Assembly (NCBI GenBank): GCA_016649675.1
Contig: JAENXG010000117.1
Coordinates: forward strand, 1 to 7,731
DNA length: 7,731 nt
Source of the DNA: Methyloceanibacter sp.
GTDB taxonomy: Bacteria > Pseudomonadota > Alphaproteobacteria > Rhizobiales > Methyloligellaceae
Reading direction: 5' to 3'
The translations under genes and the position numbers were made by a program. Under the pieces are notes generated by a model. That model was not told the DNA's origin, did not search any database, and saw only the letters and a program-made list of their open reading frames with translations. This document shows, piece after piece, positions 1 through 5,195 of the stretch. Within the stretch, counting starts at the first letter, position 1. Each line of letters begins with the position of its first letter.

Positions 1-277
1 GATGCACCTGCAGGATGCCCATCTCGCCGGCTTGGCGCATCACCGAGACCCACGTCTCGGTGGAGAGCTCCTTGTTGACGCGCTCAAGCTCGAGCGGATT
101 TGAGCAATAGGCGCATTGCAGCGGACAGCGATGGGTCAGCTCGGCGAGGAGACCCACAGGCGCGAGTGCGCACAGCGCCGCGGTCGCGCCGGTCGTGCCG
201 ACCACGCCTGCCGTCGGCTCGTCATCGACGCTGACGGACTGACAATGCCCATTGCCGTTCAATTCGGTCGCGCTCAT
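1..277 (-). CDS. pqqE: PqqE, PQQ biosynthesis radical SAM enzyme (5' part only; cut by window edge)
   Basis: Only the first 92 codons are in the window. PqqE is the radical SAM enzyme that forms the carbon-carbon bond between the Glu and Tyr side chains of the PqqA peptide, the first chemical step of PQQ synthesis, working with PqqA bound to PqqD. The sequence shows the radical SAM cluster motif CPLQCAYC (Cys51, Cys55, Cys58) inside the strongly PqqE-like stretch LLAELTHRCPLQCAYCSNPL. The ATG overlaps the pqqD stop as ATGA, which indicates translational coupling and supports this start. The motif lies about 30 residues further in than I expect from typical PqqE proteins; this extra N-terminal segment is rich in Ala, Gly and Thr and carries two additional cysteines (12 and 36). 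Identity is very secure; the length of the N-terminus is less so. Confidence 0.95.
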   Translation of the reverse strand, partial: MSATELNGNGHCQSVSVDDEPTAGVVGTTGATAALCALAPVGLLAELTHRCPLQCAYCSNPLELERVNKELSTETWVSVMRQAGEMGILQVH

Positions 278-576
278 CCTTTGATAAACCCCTTGTCTGC
301 CAGGCCTTGGAGCAGGTCGAGCACGTCGGTGCGGATCACGTCCGCCGGTGCCGAATACTCCTTGGCGAGGGCCTCGACGATGTCCTCCACGGTTCTTTTG
401 CCATCGCAGAGCTTGAGCACGGCGACAGCGGTTTGGTCAGGCGTCAGAATTCGCTCCGGCGCCAGCAGCACCCATCGCCCCCGCCCCGCGTCATGGCGAA
501 GCTTCAAATAGGGCGGTAGATAGGGCCGCGTCTCCTGTCCGACGATGAGGCGTGCAGGTGACGCGGCGTCGTTCAT
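274..576 (-). CDS. pqqD: PqqD, PqqA-binding peptide chaperone
   Basis: This 100-residue protein matches the PqqD family in length and sequence. PqqD is a small winged-helix-like carrier (a RiPP recognition element) that binds the PqqA precursor peptide and presents it to PqqE. The recognisable core begins near residue 38 (LLAPERILTPDQTAVAVLKL) and continues with the DGKRTVEDI segment and a C-terminal helix ending DLLQGLADKGFI. A longer reading frame extends upstream, but the ATG at 576 is chosen because it overlaps the pqqC stop codon (TGATG) and the family similarity starts after it. The stop codon in turn overlaps the pqqE start. It is a separate protein here and not the PqqC/D fusion known from Methylobacterium extorquens. 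Confidence 0.95.
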   Translation of the reverse strand: MNDAASPARLIVGQETRPYLPPYLKLRHDAGRGRWVLLAPERILTPDQTAVAVLKLCDGKRTVEDIVEALAKEYSAPADVIRTDVLDLLQGLADKGFIKG

Positions 577-1310
577 CACGCTTTGGCCGGCACGAAGGCG
601 CCGGGCGGGATCATCCCCGGCTCGACATAGGCCACGTGCAGCGCATCGAGCTGCGCCCAAAGCACACTACATTTGAACCTCAGCGCCTCGAGAACGGCAT
701 TCTGCGCCTCGGGCGTGCGCGCGTTGCGCTTCACATAGTCGAGCGCGAAGGCGGCATCGTCGGGCGCCTGCGTCAGGCGGCGCTTGAAATATTGCATGAC
801 CCCGTCGCTGATGAAGTCGTAGTTCTCCAGCATGCCGGAGATGCGCTCTCTGTGAATCTTGGGTGCAAACAGCTCGGTAAGCGAGGAGGCGACTGCCTCG
901 ACGAGGGTCTTCTCCCGCACGAAGTTGACGTAGGCCTCCACGGCAAAGCGGGTCTCGGGGAGGGCGCCCTTCATGGAGACGACATAGTCCCGGTCGAGTC
1001 CAAGCCCGTCGGTCAGCACGAGCCAGCGCTCGATGCCGCCTTCCTCCTCGCCGAAGCCGTCATGGTCCATGATCCGATGGATCCAGTCGCGCCTGAGCTG
1101 GCGGTCATGGCAGCGGCTCATCAGGGCCGCGTCCTTGCGCGGCACGGCGGACTGATAGCAGTAGCGGTTGAGCGCCCAGGCCTGCACCTGGCCCTTATCG
1201 AGCTTGCCCCCGTGCAGCAGCTGATGGAAGCGATGCTTATCGTGATAGCGCTCGGCGCCGATGGCGCGAAGCTCCTGCTCGAGTTCCTCGGGGCTCATGA
1301 TCTTGGTCAC
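576..1310 (-). CDS. pqqC: PqqC, pyrroloquinoline-quinone synthase
   Basis: PqqC is a cofactorless oxidase that closes the ring and carries out the final oxidations giving PQQ, in the cytoplasm. The 244-residue product has family length and shows the characteristic blocks RYHDKHRFHQLLH (from 21), WALNRYCYQ (45), DHDG (82) and KRLTQAP-like RRLTQAP (177). Compared with my memory of the Klebsiella enzyme numbering, the active-site residues are all present with a constant offset of one: Y22, H23, R49, Q53, R79, H83, Y127, E146, H153, R156, Y174, R178 and K213. It should therefore be active. The start chosen is GTG at 1310, because GAGAGG lies 7 nt upstream; an internal ATG at 1298 is the alternative, and an open extension to 1436 looks non-coding. 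It heads the overlapping pqqC-pqqD-pqqE set; pqqB is not directly upstream. Confidence 0.95.
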   Translation of the reverse strand: MTKIMSPEELEQELRAIGAERYHDKHRFHQLLHGGKLDKGQVQAWALNRYCYQSAVPRKDAALMSRCHDRQLRRDWIHRIMDHDGFGEEEGGIERWLVLTDGLGLDRDYVVSMKGALPETRFAVEAYVNFVREKTLVEAVASSLTELFAPKIHRERISGMLENYDFISDGVMQYFKRRLTQAPDDAAFALDYVKRNARTPEAQNAVLEALRFKCSVLWAQLDALHVAYVEPGMIPPGAFVPAKA

Positions 1311-1706
1311 GGCATTACCTCTCGCTTTACCCAGTGCCTGATAAGGAACCCGCGTAGCGGTTGGTAGAGAAGCGACCGCTTTGATGCGCGTCAACGGCTG
1401 CTCACGCCTAGAAGAAACGCTCCCGCCGCCAAGCATAATTCGGCAGCTTTATATAGGGAGGCACAAATGAGAGTTGTATGACCTGTGCATGAACAGGACC
1501 TGGATGCCACATTAAGAAAATCTGAACGGAAGATTTGGCAACCACGTTGCAAGGATAGTCGAAGCCGGGCGAGCACGCCATCCGGAAGCGCGAGCCGCCC
1601 TCCAAAGATACCCTCAAGCCATCCCCAGCGATCGCCGCCTAAAGCGAAACGGCGACCTGGCTCGCGCCTGATCGCCGCTCGTTTTCTTCCGAGATGAGAA
1701 AGCGGA
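1311..1706. other. Gene-free gap between pqqA and pqqC (pqqB position)
   Basis: This 396-bp stretch would be the place for pqqB in a pqqABCDE operon, but pqqB needs about 900 bp. I read the minus-strand frames and found neither a PqqB-like HxHxDH metal-binding segment nor any recognisable remnant. Right-hand part: one half of the hairpin that overlaps the pqqA stop. Middle part (about 1440-1530): noticeably richer in A/T than the surroundings, with a TATATA at 1450-1455 and a small palindrome (CCTGT, 6 nt, ACAGG at 1482-1497). This could hold a separate pqqCDE promoter, but I cannot identify a good -35 element. Confidence 0.6.
1318..1323 (-). promoter_or_regulatory. Ribosome binding site deciding the pqqC GTG start
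   Basis: GAGAGG on the minus strand lies 7 nt before GTG at 1310. The downstream ATG at 1298 has no comparable site, so this sequence favours the GTG start. Confidence 0.6.
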
Positions 1707-1716
1707 TCAGGCGCGA
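1662..1716 (-). promoter_or_regulatory. Long hairpin over the pqqA stop codon (attenuator or RNA-processing element)
   Basis: Positions 1662-1673 and 1705-1716 are a perfect 12-bp inverted repeat (plus-strand arms TCGCGCCTGATC and GATCAGGCGCGA). After a 2-nt bulge, a further 4 bp can pair (1676-1679 with 1701-1704), leaving a loop of about 21 nt. In the pqqA transcript the stop codon (1709-1707) sits inside the first arm, so a ribosome finishing pqqA would interfere with folding. There is no run of T after the second arm on the minus strand, so this is not a classical intrinsic terminator. A transcript-stabilising, processing or partial-termination role that makes pqqA more abundant than the downstream genes is inference. 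Confidence 0.6.
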
Positions 1717-1796
1717 TCCAGCTCCGCCGGCAGGTAGCTCGTAACTTCCATGCCAGACTCCGTCTCCTCAATCGTCGGCTTGTGCCACTCACGCAT
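1707..1796 (-). CDS. pqqA: PqqA, PQQ precursor peptide (29 aa)
   Basis: This small gene is easily missed because of its size. It encodes a 29-residue peptide starting MREWHKPTIEE and containing GMEVTSYLPAEL, with the invariant Glu17-Val-Thr-Ser-Tyr21 spacing. In PqqA that Glu and Tyr are cross-linked by PqqE and become the carbon skeleton of PQQ. The overall form (charged N-terminal leader beginning M-x-x-W, E-V-T-x-Y core, short tail) is typical of the family. Start support is strong: AAGGAG lies 7 nt upstream of ATG. It faces oxyR across a 164-bp control region and lies 396 bp ahead of pqqC on the same strand. Its stop codon is embedded in a long hairpin stem. I regard the assignment as near certain from the core motif and genomic position. 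Confidence 0.93.
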   Translation of the reverse strand: MREWHKPTIEETESGMEVTSYLPAELDRA

Positions 1797-1803
1797 TCAG
1801 GCT

Positions 1804-1809
1804 CTCCTT
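1804..1809 (-). promoter_or_regulatory. pqqA ribosome binding site
   Basis: AAGGAG on the minus strand is a near-perfect Shine-Dalgarno sequence, 7 nt ahead of the pqqA ATG. It supports strong translation of this very short gene. Confidence 0.75.
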
Positions 1810-1887
1810 CCGCGAGTTAAGCCAAGCAACGGGCCGGTTCAGCCGAGCGTTTTGCGAACCCGGATTTCGGCTGCCCGGTCCTGCGCT

Positions 1888-1916
1888 TTGAGTATCGTTG
1901 CCGACTGTGATAACTT
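1888..1916 (+). promoter_or_regulatory. Candidate oxyR promoter
   Basis: TTGAGT (1888-1893) and TAACTT (1911-1916) are separated by 17 nt. Transcription would start near 1923, inside the palindrome at 1921-1938, consistent with autorepression of the kind common among LysR-type regulators. Pattern match only. Confidence 0.35.
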
Positions 1917-1920
1917 CCAA
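1891..1920 (-). promoter_or_regulatory. Candidate pqqA promoter
   Basis: On the minus strand TTGGAA (1920-1915) and GATACT (1896-1891) are separated by 18 nt; each matches the sigma-70 consensus at 4 of 6 positions. This would give a leader of roughly 90 nt before pqqA. It overlaps the candidate oxyR promoter on the other strand. Pattern match only. Confidence 0.35.
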
Positions 1921-1957
1921 TCGTATTTCCTTATACGAAGGATAAGGGCGCCTTATC
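1921..1957. promoter_or_regulatory. Two adjacent palindromes upstream of oxyR (candidate OxyR operator)
   Basis: TCGTAT (1921-1926) and ATACGA (1933-1938) form a 6-bp inverted repeat with a 6-nt spacer. GATAAGG (1941-1947) and CCTTATC (1951-1957) form a 7-bp inverted repeat with a 3-nt spacer, ending three bases before the oxyR ATG. Together they lie between the divergent oxyR and pqqA genes, where LysR-type regulators usually bind. The second palindrome contains the only purine-rich stretch near the oxyR start, so as RNA it could fold and hide a weak ribosome binding site. Binding by OxyR is inferred. Confidence 0.5.
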
Positions 1958-1960
1958 GAC

Positions 1961-2866
1961 ATGGTTTCGCTGAGACAACTGCGCTACCTCGAATCCTTGG
2001 CGGAAACCCGCCATTTCGGCCATGCTGCGGCGGCTTGCGCCGTCAGCCAGCCGGCGCTCAGCATGCAGATCAAGGAGCTCGAGGACGAGCTGCAGGTCAG
2101 CCTCGTCGAGCGGCGGAAATCGGGGATTGAGCTGACCGAGCAAGGCGAGGAGATCGCCCGGCGGGCGCGGACCATCCTCGCCTCGGTGCGTGACCTGCTC
2201 GATTATGCGAGGCACCAAGAAGGGGTGCTGTCGGGGGTGCTGAAGCTCGGCGCGATCCCCTCGATCGCGCCCTATCTCTTGCCGTCGGCGCTGCCCGAGC
2301 TGCAGCGGCGCTTTCCCGCGCTCAACCTGCAGCTGCGCGAGTCGGTGACCGGAAATCTCGTCCACGAGCTCGTGACCGGCGACCTCGACCTTATTCTTGT
2401 CGCCCTTCCCATCGACGATCCTGAGGTGGAGACCCTCTATCTCTTCGACGACAGGTTCATCCTCGCCACCAAGGCGAGCCCGCGCAACAAGCGGCTTCGT
2501 CATGCAAGCGCAAGCATGCTGGCGCAAGAGCGCCTCCTCCTGCTCGAGGAGGGCCATTGCCTGCGCGATCAGGCGCTCTCCTATTGCCATATGCTGACGC
2601 CGGAGGCGCGCGACAGCTTCGGCGCGTCGAGCCTCGCCACGATCGTGCAGATGGTGGCCAACGGCTACGGCATCACGCTCTTGCCGGAGATGGCGATCGC
2701 GAGCGAGATCCATACCCGCAGCGACATCCGCCTGTTACGCTTCCCGGCGCCCGAGCCAAAGCGCCAGATCGGGCTGGCCTGGCGCAAGACATCGCCACGC
2801 AAGGCCGACTTCAGTCAGTTTGCCCAGCTCCTGCGCGAGATCGCGGGGAAACAGGCGCTCAAGTAG
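1961..2866 (+). CDS. oxyR: OxyR, hydrogen-peroxide-sensing LysR-type regulator
   Basis: This 301-residue protein is a LysR-type regulator of standard length. The N-terminal winged helix-turn-helix spans about residues 1-60 (LRQLRYLESLAETRHFGHAA, then AVSQPALSMQIKELE), followed by a linker helix and a periplasmic-binding-protein-like effector domain from about 90. It carries the OxyR signature LLEEGHCLRDQALSYC, with Cys200 and Cys209 in the C-X8-C spacing of Cys199/Cys208 in E. coli OxyR, the pair that forms a disulfide with peroxide. It also has the conserved ITLLPEMA segment near 238. An in-frame stop at 1943 and the lack of other start codons fix ATG 1961, despite a poorly placed ribosome binding site. 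OxyR normally activates peroxide-defence genes. Here it is divergent from pqqA, so it may also control PQQ synthesis; that is inference. Its final codons lie in the first copy of a 39-bp tandem repeat. Confidence 0.93.
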   Translation: MVSLRQLRYLESLAETRHFGHAAAACAVSQPALSMQIKELEDELQVSLVERRKSGIELTEQGEEIARRARTILASVRDLLDYARHQEGVLSGVLKLGAIPSIAPYLLPSALPELQRRFPALNLQLRESVTGNLVHELVTGDLDLILVALPIDDPEVETLYLFDDRFILATKASPRNKRLRHASASMLAQERLLLLEEGHCLRDQALSYCHMLTPEARDSFGASSLATIVQMVANGYGITLLPEMAIASEIHTRSDIRLLRFPAPEPKRQIGLAWRKTSPRKADFSQFAQLLREIAGKQALK

Positions 2867-2954
2867 CGCGGAGCGCGGTAGCGCATTAACAAGGCGCTCA
2901 AATAGCGCGAAGCGCGGTAGCGCATTAACAAGGCGCTCAAGTAGCGCGTTAACA
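2853..2954. repeat. 39-bp tandem repeat, about 2.6 copies, at the oxyR 3' end
   Basis: Unit 1 is 2853-2891, unit 2 is 2892-2930, and a shortened unit 3 is 2931-2954 with 15 internal bases missing. Units 1 and 2 differ at only two positions (both G to A). Each unit contains GCGCT-CAAGT-AGCGC (CAAAT in unit 2), a 5-bp hairpin with a 5-nt loop, and ends in ATTAACA or TTAACA. Unit 1 includes the last oxyR codons and its TAG, and each later unit repeats the corresponding stop. The array fills most of the space between oxyR and the transporter gene. Recent slippage or duplication is the simplest origin; a role in mRNA stability or termination is possible. Confidence 0.9.
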
Positions 2955-2961
2955 AGGGAGG
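2954..2961 (+). promoter_or_regulatory. Shine-Dalgarno sequence implying a CTG start for the transporter
   Basis: AAGGGAGG lies immediately after the repeat array. Nine nt downstream, in the transporter frame, is CTG (2971), whereas the first canonical start (TTG 2986) is 24 nt away. The best-placed initiation codon is therefore non-canonical. Confidence 0.45.
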
Positions 2962-2985
2962 CGGGCGACGCTGACGATCCAAATC

Positions 2986-4542
2986 TTGGTGCTGGTGGTG
3001 TTGGCGATCTACGCCAGGGCAGGCGCCGTCGCCTTGAAGCGGCCGATCTCGGACTTCTACGTCGCGGGGCGGCTGGTGCCTGCCATGTTCAATGGCATGG
3101 CGATCGCCGCTTGCTTCATCGCGGTCCTTGCCTATGCCGGGCTCGCCGGCGTGCTCAGCGAGCGATGGGAGGGATGCGCCTCGCTTCTCCTTGGCGGGGC
3201 AGCGGGCGTGGTCCTGATTGCGCTCGTGCTGGCGCCTTATCTCCGCAAGTTCGGCGGCTATACCGTTCCCGACTTTCTCGGCGAGCGGTTCGGCGGGACT
3301 GCGGTGCGGCCGCTCGCCGTGCTCGCGATCATCCTGTGCTCCTTTCCCGCTCTCGCCTTGACGATCTTGGCCGTCGGCCTCATCGCCATGCGGGTCTTCG
3401 CCATCGATGCCGGCACGGGCATCACTTTTAGCGTGGCGATGCTCCTCTTCTGCACCTTCCCCGGCGGCATGCGCTCGGCCGGTCGCGCGCAAGTCGCCCA
3501 ATACGTCGTGCTGCTCGGCGCCTCCATTGCCGCGCTGTTGATCCTGCTATGGCAGCATGGAGCGACAGTGCCGAGCCTCGATGCCATCGGCTTCGACGAG
3601 GCGGTCTCGACGTTCAGGCTCAAGCCGTTTGCGGCGGAGGACCCCGCCAACCGCTTTGCGCTCGTCTTCTGTCTTGCCGCAGGGGTCGCGTCGCTCCCTC
3701 ATCTCCTGATGCGGAGCCTCACCACGCCGTCGGTTCAGGGCGCGCGGACATCGTTTCTGCTGGCGCTGCCCTTTACCGCCGTCCTTTGCCTTACCGCGCC
3801 GGCCTACCTTCCGCTGTTCGGCCAAGCGCCCGTCTCGCCCGATCCAGAGGCGATGGTCTTGTTCGGCCTGCTCGCCAGCGGTGGGATCGCGGCCTGCCTC
3901 GCACTCGGGAGTGGTCTTGTCCTCGCCATCGCCAACGGGCTTTCCTACGACATCTATTATAAGAGCCTGCACCACACCGCGCCCACGGAGCGGCGGCTGC
4001 TTGCCGCGCGTGCCGCGCTCGTGCTCGTGGCGGCCCTTGCCGCCACTGCGGCGCTCGCCGTGCCGGAGGCAATGCTGGCGATGACCGGCGCAGCCTTCTC
4101 GCTTGCGGCGAGCGCGCTTCTGCCTGCGCTCCTTCTCGGGATCTGGTGGAAGCGCGCCACCGGAGAGGGCGCGCTGGCGGGCATGATCGTGGGGCTCGGC
4201 GTGTGTCTCTATTACATGCTGGCGCCGCGCTATATCCCGTTCGCCTTCTACGAGACGTCGAGCTTCCTCTCCAACGCCACGGACGATCAGGCGGCAGCCT
4301 ATACGGCGCTCCGTCAGAGCTACTATCTGACGGATCCAGGGGCGAGGGACGCGGCCTTGGCGGCGTGGGAAGAGACGGCGCGGGGCGTGGCCAATTGGTG
4401 GGGGATCAGCCGAGCCTTCGCCGCGGTCTTTGCCGTCCCCATCGGTTTCCTGGTGACGATCGGGGCGAGCCTCTTCACAGCTGCCCCATCGGCCGACGTA
4501 CAGAGCTTCGTCGAGGAGCTGCGCAAGCCGGCGTCGGCCTAG
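2986..4542 (+). CDS. Sodium:solute symporter family transporter (ActP/VC_2705-like)
   Basis: An inner-membrane transporter of the sodium:solute symporter (SSS) family, 518 residues from TTG 2986, with roughly 12-13 hydrophobic segments. Family marks are DFYVAGR after the first membrane segment (about 23), PYLRKFGGYTVPDFLGERFG (about 83), FPGGMRSAGRAQVAQY (about 157), LPHLLMRSLTTPS (about 236), the SYDIYY loop (about 323) and GIWWKRATGEGALAGM (about 386). These resemble acetate/cation permeases such as ActP; the substrate, perhaps a short organic acid, cannot be read from sequence. A loop of about 60 residues (about 424-480) interrupts the C-terminal membrane segments. The true start is uncertain: the frame opens at 2953, a good ribosome binding site favours CTG 2971, and in any case the N-terminus is short for the family. 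No DUF4212-type partner subunit gene is adjacent. It follows oxyR in the same direction, 119 bp downstream, and meets brnA tail to tail. Confidence 0.85.
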   Translation: MVLVVLAIYARAGAVALKRPISDFYVAGRLVPAMFNGMAIAACFIAVLAYAGLAGVLSERWEGCASLLLGGAAGVVLIALVLAPYLRKFGGYTVPDFLGERFGGTAVRPLAVLAIILCSFPALALTILAVGLIAMRVFAIDAGTGITFSVAMLLFCTFPGGMRSAGRAQVAQYVVLLGASIAALLILLWQHGATVPSLDAIGFDEAVSTFRLKPFAAEDPANRFALVFCLAAGVASLPHLLMRSLTTPSVQGARTSFLLALPFTAVLCLTAPAYLPLFGQAPVSPDPEAMVLFGLLASGGIAACLALGSGLVLAIANGLSYDIYYKSLHHTAPTERRLLAARAALVLVAALAATAALAVPEAMLAMTGAAFSLAASALLPALLLGIWWKRATGEGALAGMIVGLGVCLYYMLAPRYIPFAFYETSSFLSNATDDQAAAYTALRQSYYLTDPGARDAALAAWEETARGVANWWGISRAFAAVFAVPIGFLVTIGASLFTAAPSADVQSFVEELRKPASA

Positions 4543-4552
4543 CGGATCGACA

Positions 4553-4816
4553 TCACTCCGCGTCCACCTTCTCGGCGAGCCAGACCTTGATCAGCGACTG
4601 GTAGGGCACGTCGCGCTTGTTGGCGGCGATCTTGATGCGATCCAGCAGACCCTGCGGGAGGCGCAGCGAAATGGACTGCGTCGAGAGCTTGAGATTGGGA
4701 AAGCTCACGCGCTCCGCCTTGCTCAAGTCGAAGTAATCGGCCGTGTCGTGGCTCTCCCAGAAGGCGCGCTCTTCCGCTTCGCTGCGGAAGCGGGGCACGG
4801 GCTTAAGCTTCTTCAT
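4553..4816 (-). CDS. brnA: BrnA-family antitoxin
   Basis: An 87-residue protein with BrnA/CopG-like features. The N-terminal half is charged and contains the BrnA-like RSEAEERAFWESHDTADYF stretch (about 11-29), typical of the toxin-binding region. The C-terminal half (about 48-84, SISLRLPQGLLDRIKIAA, then PYQSLIKVWLAEKV) has a strand and two helices as in a ribbon-helix-helix DNA-binding domain. BrnA neutralises the BrnT ribonuclease and represses the shared promoter. Its ATG lies 14 nt inside the end of brnT, consistent with translational coupling and the usual toxin-first order of this system. It converges on the transporter gene with only 10 bp between stop codons. Confidence 0.88.
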   Translation of the reverse strand: MKKLKPVPRFRSEAEERAFWESHDTADYFDLSKAERVSFPNLKLSTQSISLRLPQGLLDRIKIAANKRDVPYQSLIKVWLAEKVDAE

Positions 4817-5102
4817 AACGGGCTCTTTCTCTGCGGCTCATGGGGCGGGTTGAAATCACGCGGATCAGGGTACCATCGCCCCGCAGGGTGAAGCTGACTT
4901 GTAACTTGCGGCCGGCGGAAGCTTCTCCGTAAGCGTGGAAACGCTTTTCGTCGCCGCTGTGCCTCTCGTCGACCAAGACCCTAAGGCGCGGATCCTGGAA
5001 AATCTCTTCAGCTTCACGCTGGCTCACCCCATGCTTCTTGAGGTTCTTGCCCGCGTTGCCGTCGTCCCAGTCGAAGCCGACGACGCGCGCGAGGTCGAAC
5101 AT
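4803..5102 (-). CDS. brnT: BrnT-family ribonuclease toxin
   Basis: A 99-residue protein with the BrnT hallmarks: FDWDDGNAGKNLKKHGVS (9-26), the EAEEIFQDP segment (about 30-38), a central DERHSGDEKRFHAYGEA region and the C-terminal LIRVISTRPMSRRERARYEE. BrnT proteins have a RelE-like fold and cleave RNA when free of BrnA, giving reversible growth arrest; known members respond to stress. All these blocks are intact, so the toxin is probably functional. The ATG at 5102 is almost at the predicted transcription start, with no Shine-Dalgarno sequence, so the mRNA may be nearly leaderless. Transcribed with brnA, which overlaps its last 14 nt. Confidence 0.9.
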   Translation of the reverse strand: MFDLARVVGFDWDDGNAGKNLKKHGVSQREAEEIFQDPRLRVLVDERHSGDEKRFHAYGEASAGRKLQVSFTLRGDGTLIRVISTRPMSRRERARYEEA

Positions 5103-5105
5103 CGA

Positions 5106-5126
5106 TGTATATTATCACCATATACA
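5106..5126 (-). promoter_or_regulatory. brnTA promoter/operator palindrome
   Basis: TGTATAT (5106-5112) and ATATACA (5120-5126) are a perfect 7-bp inverted repeat with a 7-nt spacer, in an AT-rich island within GC-rich DNA. On the minus strand GATAAT (5116-5111) matches the -10 consensus at 5 of 6 positions, so the palindrome overlaps the promoter. A dimeric ribbon-helix-helix antitoxin (BrnA) binding here would block RNA polymerase, the expected autoregulation. No clear -35 element is visible. Confidence 0.6.
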
Positions 5127-5195
5127 ATGCGCGCAAGGCAACCGCCTGCGAGGCCACCCGGCCGAGGGCGCCTTAACGGTCGAGAGCAGGCGACG

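Noticed and set aside
552..1367. 271-codon open frame on the plus strand opposite pqqC
   Set aside because: It is the antisense of pqqC, whose product has all active-site residues; high GC content keeps the opposite frame open. No recognisable domain.
1662..1716. Hairpin considered as a rho-independent terminator
   Set aside because: The stem is strong, but no T-run follows on the pqqA transcript strand and the second arm is followed by GC-rich sequence.
1391..1792. 133-codon minus-strand frame between pqqC and pqqA, considered as pqqB or a new gene
   Set aside because: Arg/Ser/Leu-rich translation with no PqqB motif, overlapping pqqA in another frame; no ribosome binding site of note.
2853..2954. 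Repeat array considered as CRISPR
   Set aside because: Copies are directly adjacent with no spacers, only 2.6 units, and include the oxyR stop codon; no cas genes nearby.
2815..3501. 228-codon minus-strand frame with a repeated RYLSALLMRYRA peptide
   Set aside because: The peptide repeat only reflects the 39-bp DNA repeat; the rest is antisense to the transporter.
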